From the NCBI GenBank assembly GCA_050955045.1, contig JBPBQV010000030.1, positions 62,001 through 126,000 on the forward strand: 64,000 bases of DNA, given 5' to 3'. The stretch is from Mucilaginibacter_A sp050955045 (lineage in GTDB: Bacteria > Bacteroidota > Bacteroidia > Sphingobacteriales > Sphingobacteriaceae). Position numbers and translations under genes: made by a program. The first letter of the stretch is position 1. Every line of letters starts with the position of its first letter. The notes under the pieces are model-generated. The model searched no databases. It saw nothing but the letters and a program-made list of their open reading frames with translations, and was not told the origin of the DNA. Of the stretch, positions 34,559 to 43,165 are shown one piece after another.

Positions 34559-35494
34559 TTAATATTTTATCAGTAGAGGCTTTTTTGCAACAGCATTTTC
34601 TATTACTTGTTTCCAGTCCGCCAAAAAACGATTTAAACTAAAACGAGGTAAAGCTAATTTGCGGGCTTCTGAACCAATTTGCACAGCAGCTTGAGGATCA
34701 GCTAATAAGTATTGCATTTTAAGAATTAAATAGCTTAAATCAGAATCAGCAAAACCGGAAATTTCATTATTTATAATTGTAGACAAATCTGTAGTGGCCA
34801 AGCCAACAACCGGCATTCCAATTATTAATGCCTCATAAACAGTAAATGGAAGGCTTTGGTAACGATCAGCACAAAATAAAAAACGATACTGGCTTAAATT
34901 TTCGGGCAAATTCTGGTACGTAATGTTATCCTTACCAATTTGGATGATATCCATCGGCAATACTTCTTTTACCTGCAAAAAAACGTCGTATCCGGTTACG
35001 CGGTTATCCGCAGGAGATTCTTCCAGTACAACTACGCCGCTCGGTTTTTCTCCGGTAAAAGAAGCCGTTTCGGTAGCAACGCCGTTTTCAATTACGGTTA
35101 CCGGAACCTGATTATTGTCCCACATCAACGCGTTATAATGATTTACGTGGATGAGCTGCACATCCAAATCTTCAACAACGTGTTTAGCGTTTGTTGGATG
35201 TTGTTTTGGCGGATGATGTTCCAGATAAATTTTAGGAAGCCGGCGCTGCTGATCCGACAAAACCTCAAATTGCGCGGTTGTGTAACTTTGTTCATCCTGA
35301 AATAAAATACAATCCAGCAGTACTTCTTTTATCGCCTCAAAATCAGTTTCGATTACATTTTTTTGTGCAGAAAACTGTTTTCGGAAAGATTCATTTTGTC
35401 CCGAAGGAATATAAATATCAAAATCTCCCTGCGCCAGCTGAAACAAATATTGCTGATGAATAGGCCAGGTAAAGATTTTATAACGTTTGTTCAT
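34559..35494 (-). CDS. glycosyltransferase (GT-B, family 1/4 type)
   Basis: 311 residues. Only the C-terminal half is recognisable as GT-B: QSLPFTVYEALIIGMPVVGLA (about 215-235) is the donor-binding E-x7-E region, and the final helix holds SLNRFLADWKQVI. The N-terminus resembles a Rossmann domain (MNKRYKIFTWPIHQQYLFQL) but is short. It lies 30 bp upstream of the GT4-GmhA fusion on the same strand and is therefore probably the first gene of the heptose/surface-sugar cluster. Its coding sequence contains three 15-bp words. Confidence 0.82.
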   Translation of the reverse strand: MNKRYKIFTWPIHQQYLFQLAQGDFDIYIPSGQNESFRKQFSAQKNVIETDFEAIKEVLLDCILFQDEQSYTTAQFEVLSDQQRRLPKIYLEHHPPKQHPTNAKHVVEDLDVQLIHVNHYNALMWDNNQVPVTVIENGVATETASFTGEKPSGVVVLEESPADNRVTGYDVFLQVKEVLPMDIIQIGKDNITYQNLPENLSQYRFLFCADRYQSLPFTVYEALIIGMPVVGLATTDLSTIINNEISGFADSDLSYLILKMQYLLADPQAAVQIGSEARKLALPRFSLNRFLADWKQVIENAVAKKPLLIKY

Positions 35495-35599
35495 GTAAAA
35501 TTAATAATTCAAATAGCTGGTAAATTTGTTTTTTACTGCTAACATCACAGTAAATTATTTAGTTTGAAGTTTAGCTTAATTAATTTATACTAAAATACA

Positions 35600-35614
35600 T
35601 ATGCTGTTTTTATA
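35600..35614 (+). repeat. 15-bp word, GT class
   Basis: TATGCTGTTTTTATA followed by GCATAAAAAATG, upstream of ccmC between divergent genes. Confidence 0.75.
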
Positions 35615-35668
35615 GCATAAAAAATGAATTGTAAAATAGTAAATTATCCTGAAATGATTTGCAAGTGC

Positions 35669-35676
35669 TACCTTTG
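35669..35676 (+). promoter_or_regulatory. -7 box upstream of ccmC
   Basis: TACCTTTG matches TAnnTTTG, 17 bp before the ATG at 35694. Confidence 0.48.
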
Positions 35677-35693
35677 CCAGCAGAAAATTTAAG

Positions 35694-36368
35694 ATGAAGT
35701 TTATTTATAAAAGCTGGTGGAAAATTCTGGCTGTCATCACCATCATTTATACGCTGATTGCCGGTTTGCTTTTTCCTGTGCCCGCACTACCGATTTTGCA
35801 CGAAACCATTCGAAACCTTTATTTCCACGTGCCCATGTGGATGGCGATGCTGGTGATATTCAGTATTTCTGTTTTTTACAGCATCCAATACTTACGCACT
35901 GGGAAAGAACAATACGATTTGATTGCGGTAGAATGTGTAAATACAGGTGTGGTGTTTTTTATTTTTGGATTGATTACCGGAATGATCTGGGCAAAATTTA
36001 CTTGGGGCGATTACTGGAGCAATGATCCAAAGCAAAACAGTGCAGCCATTGCATTTCTGTTGTATTGCGCTTATTTAGTTTTGCGTAATTCGATTGATGA
36101 AGAGCAGAAACGCGGCAAAATTTCGGCGGTTTACAATATTTTTGCTTTTCCGATCATGATCGTGCTAATCTTTATTTTGCCACGATTAACTGATTCGCTG
36201 CATCCTGGAAACGGTGGAAACCCAGCTTTTGGCAAATACGATCTGGATAGCCGGATGCGCGTGGTACTTTACCCAGCATTTATTGCCTGGCCGCTAATTG
36301 CTGTTTGGATTGCTACGCTTCGTTTCCGCATCCGCTTAATAGAAAACAAAAGAAACACAATAGATTAA
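35694..36368 (+). CDS. ccmC: cytochrome c maturation protein CcmC (heme handling)
   Basis: 224-residue six-helix membrane protein of the heme-handling family. In cytochrome c maturation CcmC loads heme on CcmE in the periplasm. The WWD-type loop reads TWGDYWSNDPKQNS near residue 105, and His residues flank it (LYFHVPMWM near 42). Starts at ATG with a Lys/Trp-rich cytoplasmic end. ccmD follows after 5 bp, and ccmE/ccmF lie 2 kb further on past the glutamate dehydrogenase gene. Confidence 0.94.
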   Translation: MKFIYKSWWKILAVITIIYTLIAGLLFPVPALPILHETIRNLYFHVPMWMAMLVIFSISVFYSIQYLRTGKEQYDLIAVECVNTGVVFFIFGLITGMIWAKFTWGDYWSNDPKQNSAAIAFLLYCAYLVLRNSIDEEQKRGKISAVYNIFAFPIMIVLIFILPRLTDSLHPGNGGNPAFGKYDLDSRMRVVLYPAFIAWPLIAVWIATLRFRIRLIENKRNTID

Positions 36369-36373
36369 TCCAA

Positions 36374-36583
36374 ATGAAAAAAATACTGTTGTCCTTTTTG
36401 ATGCTGTTTTTATCAACCTTTTTATTTGCACAAACCGGCAATGATGTTGAAATGGCAGACCAGCTAAGAGGTTCGGGAAAGATTTATGTGGTGATTGCCA
36501 CAATTGTAATTGTTTTTATCGGACTGGCAATTTATCTGTTTACTATTGATCGCCGTTTGAAAAAATTGGAACGCGAAAATTAA
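36374..36583 (+). CDS. CcmD-like small membrane protein
   Basis: 69 residues from ATG 36374 (a longer reading overlaps ccmC and is rejected). It has a signal-like N-terminus (LLSFLMLFLSTFLFAQ), a short linker, a transmembrane helix (IYVVIATIVIVFIGLAIYLF) and a charged tail (DRRLKKLEREN). This is the layout of CcmD, the small CcmABC-associated protein, with an N-terminal extension as seen in Bacteroidota. Identity rests on position beside ccmC more than on sequence. A GT-class word sits in the signal peptide codons (36400). Confidence 0.75.
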   Translation: MKKILLSFLMLFLSTFLFAQTGNDVEMADQLRGSGKIYVVIATIVIVFIGLAIYLFTIDRRLKKLEREN

Positions 36584-36740
36584 TCGACCTAAACTTACAG
36601 CTAAAATTTATTAACTATACTGAATGCTGGAACGTATACGCTGGATAGGAAAGAATTTGTGTGATTAATGGGTAATTGAAATAATTTCCTTCAACTTTGC
36701 ACACCTTTTTATAAAACCAGTTAACGTAACAAAATTTATT

Positions 36741-38177
36741 ATGAGTAATTCACTTATTCTGTCAGAAACTGAAAATCACTTTTTTAGTGATGTTTGTGAG
36801 TTTTTTGACCATGCAGCACAATTTACACAGCACGACGTAGGTTTACTTGATCAAATTCGGTCCTGCAACAGCGTTTATCGTTTCCGTTTCCCCATCCGCA
36901 AAGGCAATGGTATTGAAGTAATTGATGCTTGGCGCGTAGAACATTCGCATCACCAATCGCCCACAAAGGGCGGTATCCGCTATAGCGAAATGGTGAATGA
37001 AGATGAAGTGATGGCACTGGCTGCTTTGATGACTTATAAATGCGCTATCGTAAACGTTCCGTTTGGTGGTGCAAAAGGCGGTATCAAAATCAATCCAAAA
37101 AATTATACGGTTCAGGAGCTTGAAAATATCACCCGGCGTTATACAGTAGAATTAATTAAGAAAAACTTCATTGGGCCAAGCATTGATGTTCCGGCTCCGG
37201 ATTATGGTTCTGGCGAGCGTGAAATGAGCTGGATTGCAGATACTTATGCAACCATGAATCCCGGACAAGGCGATGCTTTGGGTTGCGTTACCGGAAAACC
37301 AATTGCTTTACACGGAATTGCTGGAAGACGCGAAGCTACCGGACGAGGTGTTGCCATTGCTACCCGCGAATGCGTAAGCGTTGCAGAAGATATGAAAAAG
37401 CTGGGTATGATTCCTGGTATTTCTGGCAAGCGGGTAATTGTGCAGGGATTAGGAAACGTGGGCTTTTATTCAGCTAAGTTTTTGGCCGAGTTTGGTGCGC
37501 TGATTGTTGGTATTTGCGAGTTTGAAGGTGCAATTTATAACGAAGACGGCCTGGATGTAGATACTGTTTTTGAGCATAGAAAAGCCACAGGTTCTATTCT
37601 GGGTTATCCTCTAGCAACAAAAGAATTTAGAAATTCGATGGAAGGCTTGGAGCAGCCTTGTGATATTTTGGTTCCGGCTGCGCTAGAAAACCAGATTACG
37701 GCTGATAATATCCGCCGCATTCAGGCAAAAATTATTACAGAAGGTGCAAACGGACCAACATCACCGGAGGCAGAAGCTATTTTTACAGAACGCGGCGGCA
37801 TCATCATTCCGGATATGTATGCTAATGCTGGTGGTGTAACGGTTTCTTATTTTGAGTGGTTAAAAAATCTGTCGCATGTTTCTTTTGGCCGTATTAACCG
37901 CCGTTTTGAAGAAACAGCCAGCTTGAATTTGGTAAACATGGTAGAAGGAATTACAGGTGTGGCTTTAACACCAATGCAACGATCTACTATTGTAAAAGGA
38001 GCATCAGAGCTGGAACTGGTTAACTCTGGTTTAGAAGATACAATGATTCGTTCTTACCATGAAATCCGGGAAACTCTCGTTCAAACACCCAAAATTGATA
38101 CTTTACGGATTGCTGCTTTTGTAGGTGCAATTAATAAAATTGCGGTTTCCTACAAAAACTTGGGCATCTGGCCATAA
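36741..38177 (+). CDS. gdhA: glutamate dehydrogenase (Glu/Leu/Phe/Val dehydrogenase family)
   Basis: Interconverts glutamate and 2-oxoglutarate plus ammonia using NAD(P). 478 residues. Substrate domain: KGGIRYSEMVNEDEV near 77 and the catalytic-lysine segment NVPFGGAKGGI near 110, then PAPDYGSGEREMSW. The Rossmann domain starts with IVQGLGNVGFYSAKF near 235; ITEGANGPTSPEA and GGVTVSYFEW near 370 complete the site. The substrate-selectivity residues suggest glutamate but were not checked structurally. It sits within the ccm cluster and ends at an inverted-repeat terminator. Confidence 0.92.
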   Translation: MSNSLILSETENHFFSDVCEFFDHAAQFTQHDVGLLDQIRSCNSVYRFRFPIRKGNGIEVIDAWRVEHSHHQSPTKGGIRYSEMVNEDEVMALAALMTYKCAIVNVPFGGAKGGIKINPKNYTVQELENITRRYTVELIKKNFIGPSIDVPAPDYGSGEREMSWIADTYATMNPGQGDALGCVTGKPIALHGIAGRREATGRGVAIATRECVSVAEDMKKLGMIPGISGKRVIVQGLGNVGFYSAKFLAEFGALIVGICEFEGAIYNEDGLDVDTVFEHRKATGSILGYPLATKEFRNSMEGLEQPCDILVPAALENQITADNIRRIQAKIITEGANGPTSPEAEAIFTERGGIIIPDMYANAGGVTVSYFEWLKNLSHVSFGRINRRFEETASLNLVNMVEGITGVALTPMQRSTIVKGASELELVNSGLEDTMIRSYHEIRETLVQTPKIDTLRIAAFVGAINKIAVSYKNLGIWP

Positions 38178-38191
38178 ACAAAATTTTATCC

Positions 38192-38235
38192 GATAAAAGA
38201 AGCTCTTCCTAAAAATAGGAAGAGCTTCTTTTATT
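38192..38235 (+). terminator. hairpin terminator from two inverted 15-bp words
   Basis: GATAAAAGAAGCTCT (38192-38206) faces AGAGCTTCTTTTATT (38221-38235), with CTTCCT/AGGAAG extending the stem toward the loop. It lies after gdhA. Confidence 0.88.
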
Positions 38236-38294
38236 TAGAACGTTTCTGAATAAGATATAGAAACTCGAAAAAAATTATTCCGATAGATGTTTTG

Positions 38295-38302
38295 TACTTT
38301 TG
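38295..38302 (+). promoter_or_regulatory. -7 box upstream of ccmE
   Basis: TACTTTTG fits TAnnTTTG, 30 bp before the ATG at 38333. Confidence 0.48.
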
Positions 38303-38332
38303 TATTCTTATTAAACCAAGGATCATTTCTCC

Positions 38333-38746
38333 ATGAAAAAAAGTTCAATTTTAGGTATTGTAGTTATCGCGGTTGCTATTTGTATCATCATTAGCACTTA
38401 TGCAGATACCAGCACTTATGGTTCCTTTAAAGAAGCACAAGCCACACACAGCGAATTGCATGTTGTTGGTCATTTAAATAAAGATAAGCAGTTAACATAC
38501 GACGCGAAAAAAGACGCTAATTATTTTTCATTTTTCATGAAAGATAATAAAGGTGAGGAATGTAAAATCGTTTTTACCGGCACCAAACCGCAGGATTTTG
38601 AACGTTCGGAACAAATAGTTTTAACCGGACAAATGGTTGGCGCAGAATTTCATGCCTCAAAAATCTTGATGAAATGCCCTTCCAAATATACACAGGACAA
38701 ACTTGATGTTACAGAGGCCAAAGCAGTAAAACAAGCCTCAATTTAA
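38333..38746 (+). CDS. ccmE: cytochrome c maturation chaperone CcmE, CxxxY type
   Basis: 137 residues. An N-terminal membrane anchor (IVVIAVAICIIIS) is followed by an OB-fold domain. The heme-binding motif in classical CcmE is HxxxY; here the segment LMKCPSKYTQD gives CPSKY, i.e. Cys in place of His with the Tyr kept. Cys-type CcmE proteins are known from several lineages and bind heme differently. Nine bases separate it from ccmF, so they form an operon for attaching heme to apocytochromes. Confidence 0.92.
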   Translation: MKKSSILGIVVIAVAICIIISTYADTSTYGSFKEAQATHSELHVVGHLNKDKQLTYDAKKDANYFSFFMKDNKGEECKIVFTGTKPQDFERSEQIVLTGQMVGAEFHASKILMKCPSKYTQDKLDVTEAKAVKQASI

Positions 38747-38754
38747 TTTTTTTA

Positions 38755-41217
38755 ATGGATATTCAATTTCAAGGCGAACACCTTTTTCCGGGGAAACTCG
38801 GCCAGTTCTTTATTATTCTTTCTTTTGGTTCGGCTTTATTCTCTGCCATTTGTTATTATTTTGCTACCGTAAATAAAAATCAGCTCGATAACTCTTGGAA
38901 AAAAATGGCTCGTTACGGCTATTTTGCTAATACCCTTTCTGTGGTTGGTATTGGTGCTTGTTTGTTCTATATTATTTATACCAATTTATTCGAGTACCAT
39001 TATGCCTGGGCGCATTCCTCCAAAACACTTCCCGTTTATTATATTATTTCCAGTTATTGGGAAGGGCAGGAGGGCAGTTTCTGGCTTTGGGGATTTTGGC
39101 AAGCTGTACTGGGCAATATCCTAATCTGGAAAGCAAAATCCTGGGAAAATCCGGTAATGGCAGTGGTAGCTTTATCACAAGCATTTATTGCTTCCATGCT
39201 GATCGGAGTTGAGTTTTTTGGAACGCGCGTAGGCAGTTCGCCATTTATATTACTTCGTGAGGCAATTGAAGGCCCAATTTTCAGTCGGCCTGATTACATG
39301 AATTACGTTAAAGACGGTAATGGTTTAAACCCTTTGCTGCAAAATTATTGGATGGTTATTCATCCGCCAACCTTATTTTTAGGTTTTGCATCGATGGTTG
39401 TCCCTTTTGCTTATGCGATTGCCGGTTTATGGCAACGCCGTTATAAAGATTGGATTAAACCAGCAATTACCTATTCGCTTTTTGCCGTAATGGTTTTAGG
39501 AACCGGAATTATCATGGGTTCTTTTTGGGCTTATGAATCTTTGAACTTTGGTGGTTTCTGGGCTTGGGATCCAGTAGAAAATGCTTCTTTTATCCCATGG
39601 TTAACGCTGATTGCTGGTGTACACGTTTTGATTGTTTACAAAAATACCGGCCATTCTTATTTTACAGCTTCTTTTCTGGTGATTATCAGTTTTATACTGG
39701 TTTTGTATGCTTCTTTTTTAACCAGAAGTGGTATTTTAGGAGAAACATCCGTTCACGCTTTTACTGATCTCGGCATGAGCTGGCAATTACTGGTTTACCT
39801 TTTTGTCTTTATCGCGATTTCTGTTTGGTTACTGGTTTCCCGTTGGAAAGAATTACCAATCACTAAAAAGGATGAAGAAACTTATTCCCGCGAATTCTGG
39901 ATGTTTGTTGGTGCAGTTTTCTTAGCTCTGGCCTGTTTACAATTGGTTATAGTCACTTCTATTCCTGTTTGGAATGCTATTTTCGGTACAAAAATGGCAC
40001 CGCCAACAGAGCCTGTACGCTTGTATAACATTGTCCAGTCCGCGTTTGCCGTTGTGGTAACATTATTGATGGGTTTTGCACAATTTTTAAAATATAAACG
40101 TACGGATGCTACAACTTTCCTGATTCGTTCTGTAGTTTACCTGGTTTTTGCCGCGTTAATTACCGGAATTATCATTTGGGCTTCTGGCTTGTATCACACA
40201 CAAACAGTTTACATGCTGGTTGTTTTTGGTTCTGTTTACGCGGTTCTGGCCAATGCAACATACCTGGCAGATATTTTTAAAGGCAAAACAAAACTGGTTG
40301 GTTCGGCTGTAGCGCATATCGGTTTTGCTTTGTTACTGATTGGTGCCGTAATTGCTTCTGGAACAAGCAAAGTAATTACCATTAATGATAGTGGTGTTGG
40401 ATTTGGAACTGAGTTTGAAAAAGTAGGAAATTCCCGCGAAAACCTTCGTCTGGATTTTAATACGCCAACCAAAATTGGTCCGTATACGGCTACTTATGTT
40501 GGCGATTCTTTAAACGGACCGAATCATTATTTCAAAGTAAATTATAAGCTGATTGATGCGCAAAGCAATAAAGTAAAAGAAAATTTCACTTTGTTGCCAA
40601 ATGCACAGGCGAATAAAAAAATGGGTTTAATTTCTTCTCCCGATACCAAGCATTATGTTTTTAAAGATATGTATTCTTATGTAAGCATTGCTTGGCCGAT
40701 GAAGTTTCAAGAAGATCAAATTGCAGAAGCAGAAGGTCACGCTGAAAACAATGATGATAAGGAATATGCAAAACCAGTTACGCACGAAATGAAAATAGGC
40801 GATACGATTCGTTATCGCGCAGGTTTAATCATTTTAAAAGCTATCAATAGACAAGCAAAAGTGCGCGATATCCCTTTAGCAAAGAACGATATTGCTGTTG
40901 GCGCACAATTAGAAGTGCAAAGCAAAGGAAAAGTGTTTTCAACAGAACCAGTTTTTATGATTAAAGGTGGAAGCAAGTTTGATTTCAGCAAAAAAGTTGA
41001 CAGTGCAGATTTAAAAATTCGTTTCTCCAATATTTTGCCGGAAAAAGGTATGATGGAGATTACCACTTATATAAAACCTGAAGGTGAAAAACCTTATATT
41101 GTGATGAAAGCGATTGAATTTCCATCAATTAATTTCTTTTGGTCCGGAACAATCATTATGGTGATTGGCTTTGTGCTTTCTATCTTCCGCAGAAATAAAG
41201 AACTAAAAACCGTTTAA
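38755..41217 (+). CDS. ccmF: cytochrome c maturation protein CcmF (CcsA/CcmF family)
   Basis: 820-residue membrane protein, heme lyase component. The tryptophan-rich WWD domain reads FWAWDPVENASFIPWL near 263-278, preceded by HPPTLFLGF with a heme-ligand His near 203 and followed by further transmembrane helices to about 520. A long extracytoplasmic domain (about 540-790) and one C-terminal helix complete the protein. It finishes the ccmC-ccmD-gdh-ccmE-ccmF group. The word copy at 39580 falls in the conserved NASFIP codons. Confidence 0.94.
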   Translation: MDIQFQGEHLFPGKLGQFFIILSFGSALFSAICYYFATVNKNQLDNSWKKMARYGYFANTLSVVGIGACLFYIIYTNLFEYHYAWAHSSKTLPVYYIISSYWEGQEGSFWLWGFWQAVLGNILIWKAKSWENPVMAVVALSQAFIASMLIGVEFFGTRVGSSPFILLREAIEGPIFSRPDYMNYVKDGNGLNPLLQNYWMVIHPPTLFLGFASMVVPFAYAIAGLWQRRYKDWIKPAITYSLFAVMVLGTGIIMGSFWAYESLNFGGFWAWDPVENASFIPWLTLIAGVHVLIVYKNTGHSYFTASFLVIISFILVLYASFLTRSGILGETSVHAFTDLGMSWQLLVYLFVFIAISVWLLVSRWKELPITKKDEETYSREFWMFVGAVFLALACLQLVIVTSIPVWNAIFGTKMAPPTEPVRLYNIVQSAFAVVVTLLMGFAQFLKYKRTDATTFLIRSVVYLVFAALITGIIIWASGLYHTQTVYMLVVFGSVYAVLANATYLADIFKGKTKLVGSAVAHIGFALLLIGAVIASGTSKVITINDSGVGFGTEFEKVGNSRENLRLDFNTPTKIGPYTATYVGDSLNGPNHYFKVNYKLIDAQSNKVKENFTLLPNAQANKKMGLISSPDTKHYVFKDMYSYVSIAWPMKFQEDQIAEAEGHAENNDDKEYAKPVTHEMKIGDTIRYRAGLIILKAINRQAKVRDIPLAKNDIAVGAQLEVQSKGKVFSTEPVFMIKGGSKFDFSKKVDSADLKIRFSNILPEKGMMEITTYIKPEGEKPYIVMKAIEFPSINFFWSGTIIMVIGFVLSIFRRNKELKTV

Positions 41218-41220
41218 AAC

Positions 41221-41235
41221 CATACTTCTTTTAGC
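41221..41235 (+). repeat. 15-bp word, TC class, abutting a start codon
   Basis: CATACTTCTTTTAGC ends at the base before the ATG at 41236. Confidence 0.75.
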
Positions 41236-41667
41236 ATGAAAAAATTAGCAAGCTTAATTTTAATTCTGACAACAGCCATCACAATGAATGTAGCAGCACA
41301 GTCTAAAAAAGAACAACAGGTTGCAAAAGCTGTTGAAATTTTGACGAAAGCGATGATTGACGGCAACAAAACAGCTTTGGAAAATATTGCTTCTGATGCA
41401 TTGAGTTATGGTCACTCCAGCGGAAAAATTCAGGATAAAGCTGCTTTTGTAGATGCACTTACCAGCGGACAATCAGATTTTGTAACGATCAATTTAACGG
41501 AACAAACAATTCTTATAAAAGATCAAACAGCTATTGTTCGTCATAAATTTTCGGCACAAACCAATGATGGCGGAAAATCTGGGAATGTAAGTATAGGCAT
41601 TATGCTGGTTTGGTTAAAAGAGAAAGGTGAGTGGAAACTGCTTGGCCGACAGGCTTATAAATTGTAA
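41236..41667 (+). CDS. secreted NTF2-like protein (DUF4440 family)
   Basis: 143 residues. A signal peptide (MKKLASLILILTTAITMNVAAQ) precedes a single DUF4440/NTF2-like domain: EILTKAMIDGNKTALENIASDALSYGHSSG, then DKAAFVDALTSG, ending VWLKEKGEWKLLGRQAYKL. These proteins fold as a cone-shaped alpha+beta barrel and are usually of unknown role. The stop codon lies within the next copy of the 15-bp word. Confidence 0.88.
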   Translation: MKKLASLILILTTAITMNVAAQSKKEQQVAKAVEILTKAMIDGNKTALENIASDALSYGHSSGKIQDKAAFVDALTSGQSDFVTINLTEQTILIKDQTAIVRHKFSAQTNDGGKSGNVSIGIMLVWLKEKGEWKLLGRQAYKL

Positions 41668-41680
41668 TACTTCTTTTATC
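41666..41680 (+). repeat. 15-bp word, TC class, overlapping a stop codon
   Basis: AATACTTCTTTTATC, then ACCTAAAA and the ATG at 41689. It bridges the stop of one gene and the start of the next. Confidence 0.83.
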
Positions 41681-41688
41681 ACCTAAAA

Positions 41689-42465
41689 ATGCGCATTACG
41701 CTGGTTGGTTCGGGCAATGTGGCCACGCATTTAGGCGCAACGCTCAAAAATGCCGGTCATCAAATAGTGCAGGTTTGGAGCCAGAATTTGCAACATGCGG
41801 CCTTGCTGGCTTATCATATCAAAGCTGAACCAATTGATGATTTAAAGCAAGTTTCTGCAGATACAGATCTTATTATTATCTCCGTAAAAGATGATGCGGT
41901 TGAGACCGTTGCTTCTTTTATCCCTATAAAAAATGTATTGGTGGTGCATACTTGCGGTTCGGTAAGTATGCAGGTTTTAGAAAAATATTTTACTGCTTGC
42001 GGTGTGTTTTATCCTTTACAAACCTTTTCTAAAAACCGGGAACTTGATTTTCGTACGGTGCCTTTGTGTATAGAAAGTACCGATAAAAACAGTACTGATA
42101 TTTTGATTGATTTGGGTAGAACGATTAGCAATCAAGTTTCTTATGTTGGTTCTGATCAGCGTAAAATTTTACATCTGGCAGCAGCTTTTGCGTGTAACTT
42201 TTCCAATCATTTATATTCAGTCGCTGCGGATTTGCTTCAAGAAAATCAGCTTAATTTTGATTTGTTGCGACCATTAATTTTAGAAACTGCATTAAAAATT
42301 CAGTCATTTCCACCTTTGAAAGTGCAAACTGGTCCGGCTGTCCGCGGCGACGAACAAACCATGCGCGCTCATTTAGATTTGTTGCAGCAACAACCGGATT
42401 TACAGCAGATTTATCGTTTGCTAAGTCAGGGTATTATCAAAATGGATAAATCCAATTCAGCCTGA
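41689..42465 (+). CDS. Rossmann-like + DUF2520 domain protein
   Basis: 258 residues. The N-terminal Rossmann fold opens with ITLVGSGNVATHLGATL (residues 3-19), a GxGxxAxxxG nucleotide-binding loop, followed by DLIIISVKDDAVETVA. The C-terminal DUF2520 helical domain starts near 130 (KILHLAAAFACNFSNHLY) and ends with GPAVRGDEQTM. The combination is typical of an F420/NADP-dependent reductase-like protein whose substrate is unknown. In many Bacteroidota it neighbours a KdsC-like phosphatase and maf, as here. Confidence 0.88.
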   Translation: MRITLVGSGNVATHLGATLKNAGHQIVQVWSQNLQHAALLAYHIKAEPIDDLKQVSADTDLIIISVKDDAVETVASFIPIKNVLVVHTCGSVSMQVLEKYFTACGVFYPLQTFSKNRELDFRTVPLCIESTDKNSTDILIDLGRTISNQVSYVGSDQRKILHLAAAFACNFSNHLYSVAADLLQENQLNFDLLRPLILETALKIQSFPPLKVQTGPAVRGDEQTMRAHLDLLQQQPDLQQIYRLLSQGIIKMDKSNSA

Positions 42466-42476
42466 ACTAAAATTAC

Positions 42477-42484
42477 TACTTTTG
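42477..42484 (+). promoter_or_regulatory. -7 box directly before the ferredoxin gene
   Basis: TACTTTTG matches TAnnTTTG exactly and ends six bases before the ATG at 42491. A transcript from here would be leaderless or nearly so. Confidence 0.55.
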
Positions 42485-42490
42485 CACGCA

Positions 42491-42823
42491 ATGGAAATTT
42501 ATAACGTCAGAATTAACTTTGAAGAAGCAGGCGTGCAAACTGTAGAATTACCGATTGCCGAAGGAGAATCTGTATTGGACGTTTGCCTGGAAAACGGCAT
42601 CGACCTGCAACACAATTGCGGCGGCGTTTGCGGATGCAGCACTTGCCATATTTACGTAAATAAAGGCATGGATAACCTGCAGGAAATCTCCGACAAAGAA
42701 GAGGATTTTATAGACCGCGCTGTAAATCCACGCATTACTTCCCGTTTAGGTTGCCAGTGTGTGATGATTGATGGCAATATCGAAGTAACCATTCCTGATC
42801 AGTCCAATTTCTTTGGTCATTAA
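42491..42823 (+). CDS. 2Fe-2S ferredoxin (adrenodoxin type)
   Basis: 110 residues from ATG 42491 (an upstream TTG lies within the promoter box and is rejected). CGGVCGCSTC provides three cluster cysteines (with NC in HNCGGVC) and LGCQC the fourth, in the adrenodoxin/Isc-ferredoxin arrangement. It carries electrons for Fe-S assembly or monooxygenases. iscX follows 18 bp later, which suggests an Isc-related role, though the rest of the isc operon is not here. Confidence 0.93.
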   Translation: MEIYNVRINFEEAGVQTVELPIAEGESVLDVCLENGIDLQHNCGGVCGCSTCHIYVNKGMDNLQEISDKEEDFIDRAVNPRITSRLGCQCVMIDGNIEVTIPDQSNFFGH

Positions 42824-42841
42824 TAAAACATCAATAAAATT

Positions 42842-43084
42842 ATGTCGAATAAAGATTTTGCCCTTCCCATTCATTGGAATGATTACGAAGATATTGCCAT
42901 GAGTTTATACGAAAAATTTGGCGATACTTTTGATGAACCAAAAATATACCGTTTACGTTTTACCGATTTGCTGGAGTGGGTACTTTCCTTGCCTAATTTT
43001 GTAGGTACACGCGAAGAAAGCACGGAAGGCCATTTGGAGCAAATTCAAACGGCTTGGGCTTACGAATGGCGCGATAACCAATAG
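42842..43084 (+). CDS. iscX: Fe-S cluster assembly protein IscX
   Basis: 80-residue acidic protein of the IscX/YfhJ family. IHWNDYEDIAMSLYEKFGD (10-28) is the family signature (DxxxIAxxLxxxxPD) and RFTDLLEWVLSL is the second helix. IscX binds the cysteine desulfurase IscS and tunes cluster assembly. Here it is paired with a 2Fe-2S ferredoxin instead of a full isc operon. Confidence 0.93.
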   Translation: MSNKDFALPIHWNDYEDIAMSLYEKFGDTFDEPKIYRLRFTDLLEWVLSLPNFVGTREESTEGHLEQIQTAWAYEWRDNQ

Positions 43085-43165
43085 TTTCAGTTCCCGGTTG
43101 TAGGTTGCCGGTTTCTATCAGCAACCAAATTGCATAACTTTTAACTGAAAACTTACAACTTCCTC

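Noticed and set aside
39580..39594. 15-bp word in ccmF (NASFIP codons)
   Set aside because: The residues belong to the conserved WWD-domain motif of CcmF, so this copy may be due to protein conservation and should not be counted as strong support for DNA-level selection.
43085..43165. CGGTT/GCAACC-rich intergenic stretch before the KdsC-like gene, and the CCT-rich stretch at about 51580-51612
   Set aside because: They resemble short simple intergenic repeats of Bacteroidota but show only one copy each here, so I do not list them as repeat elements.
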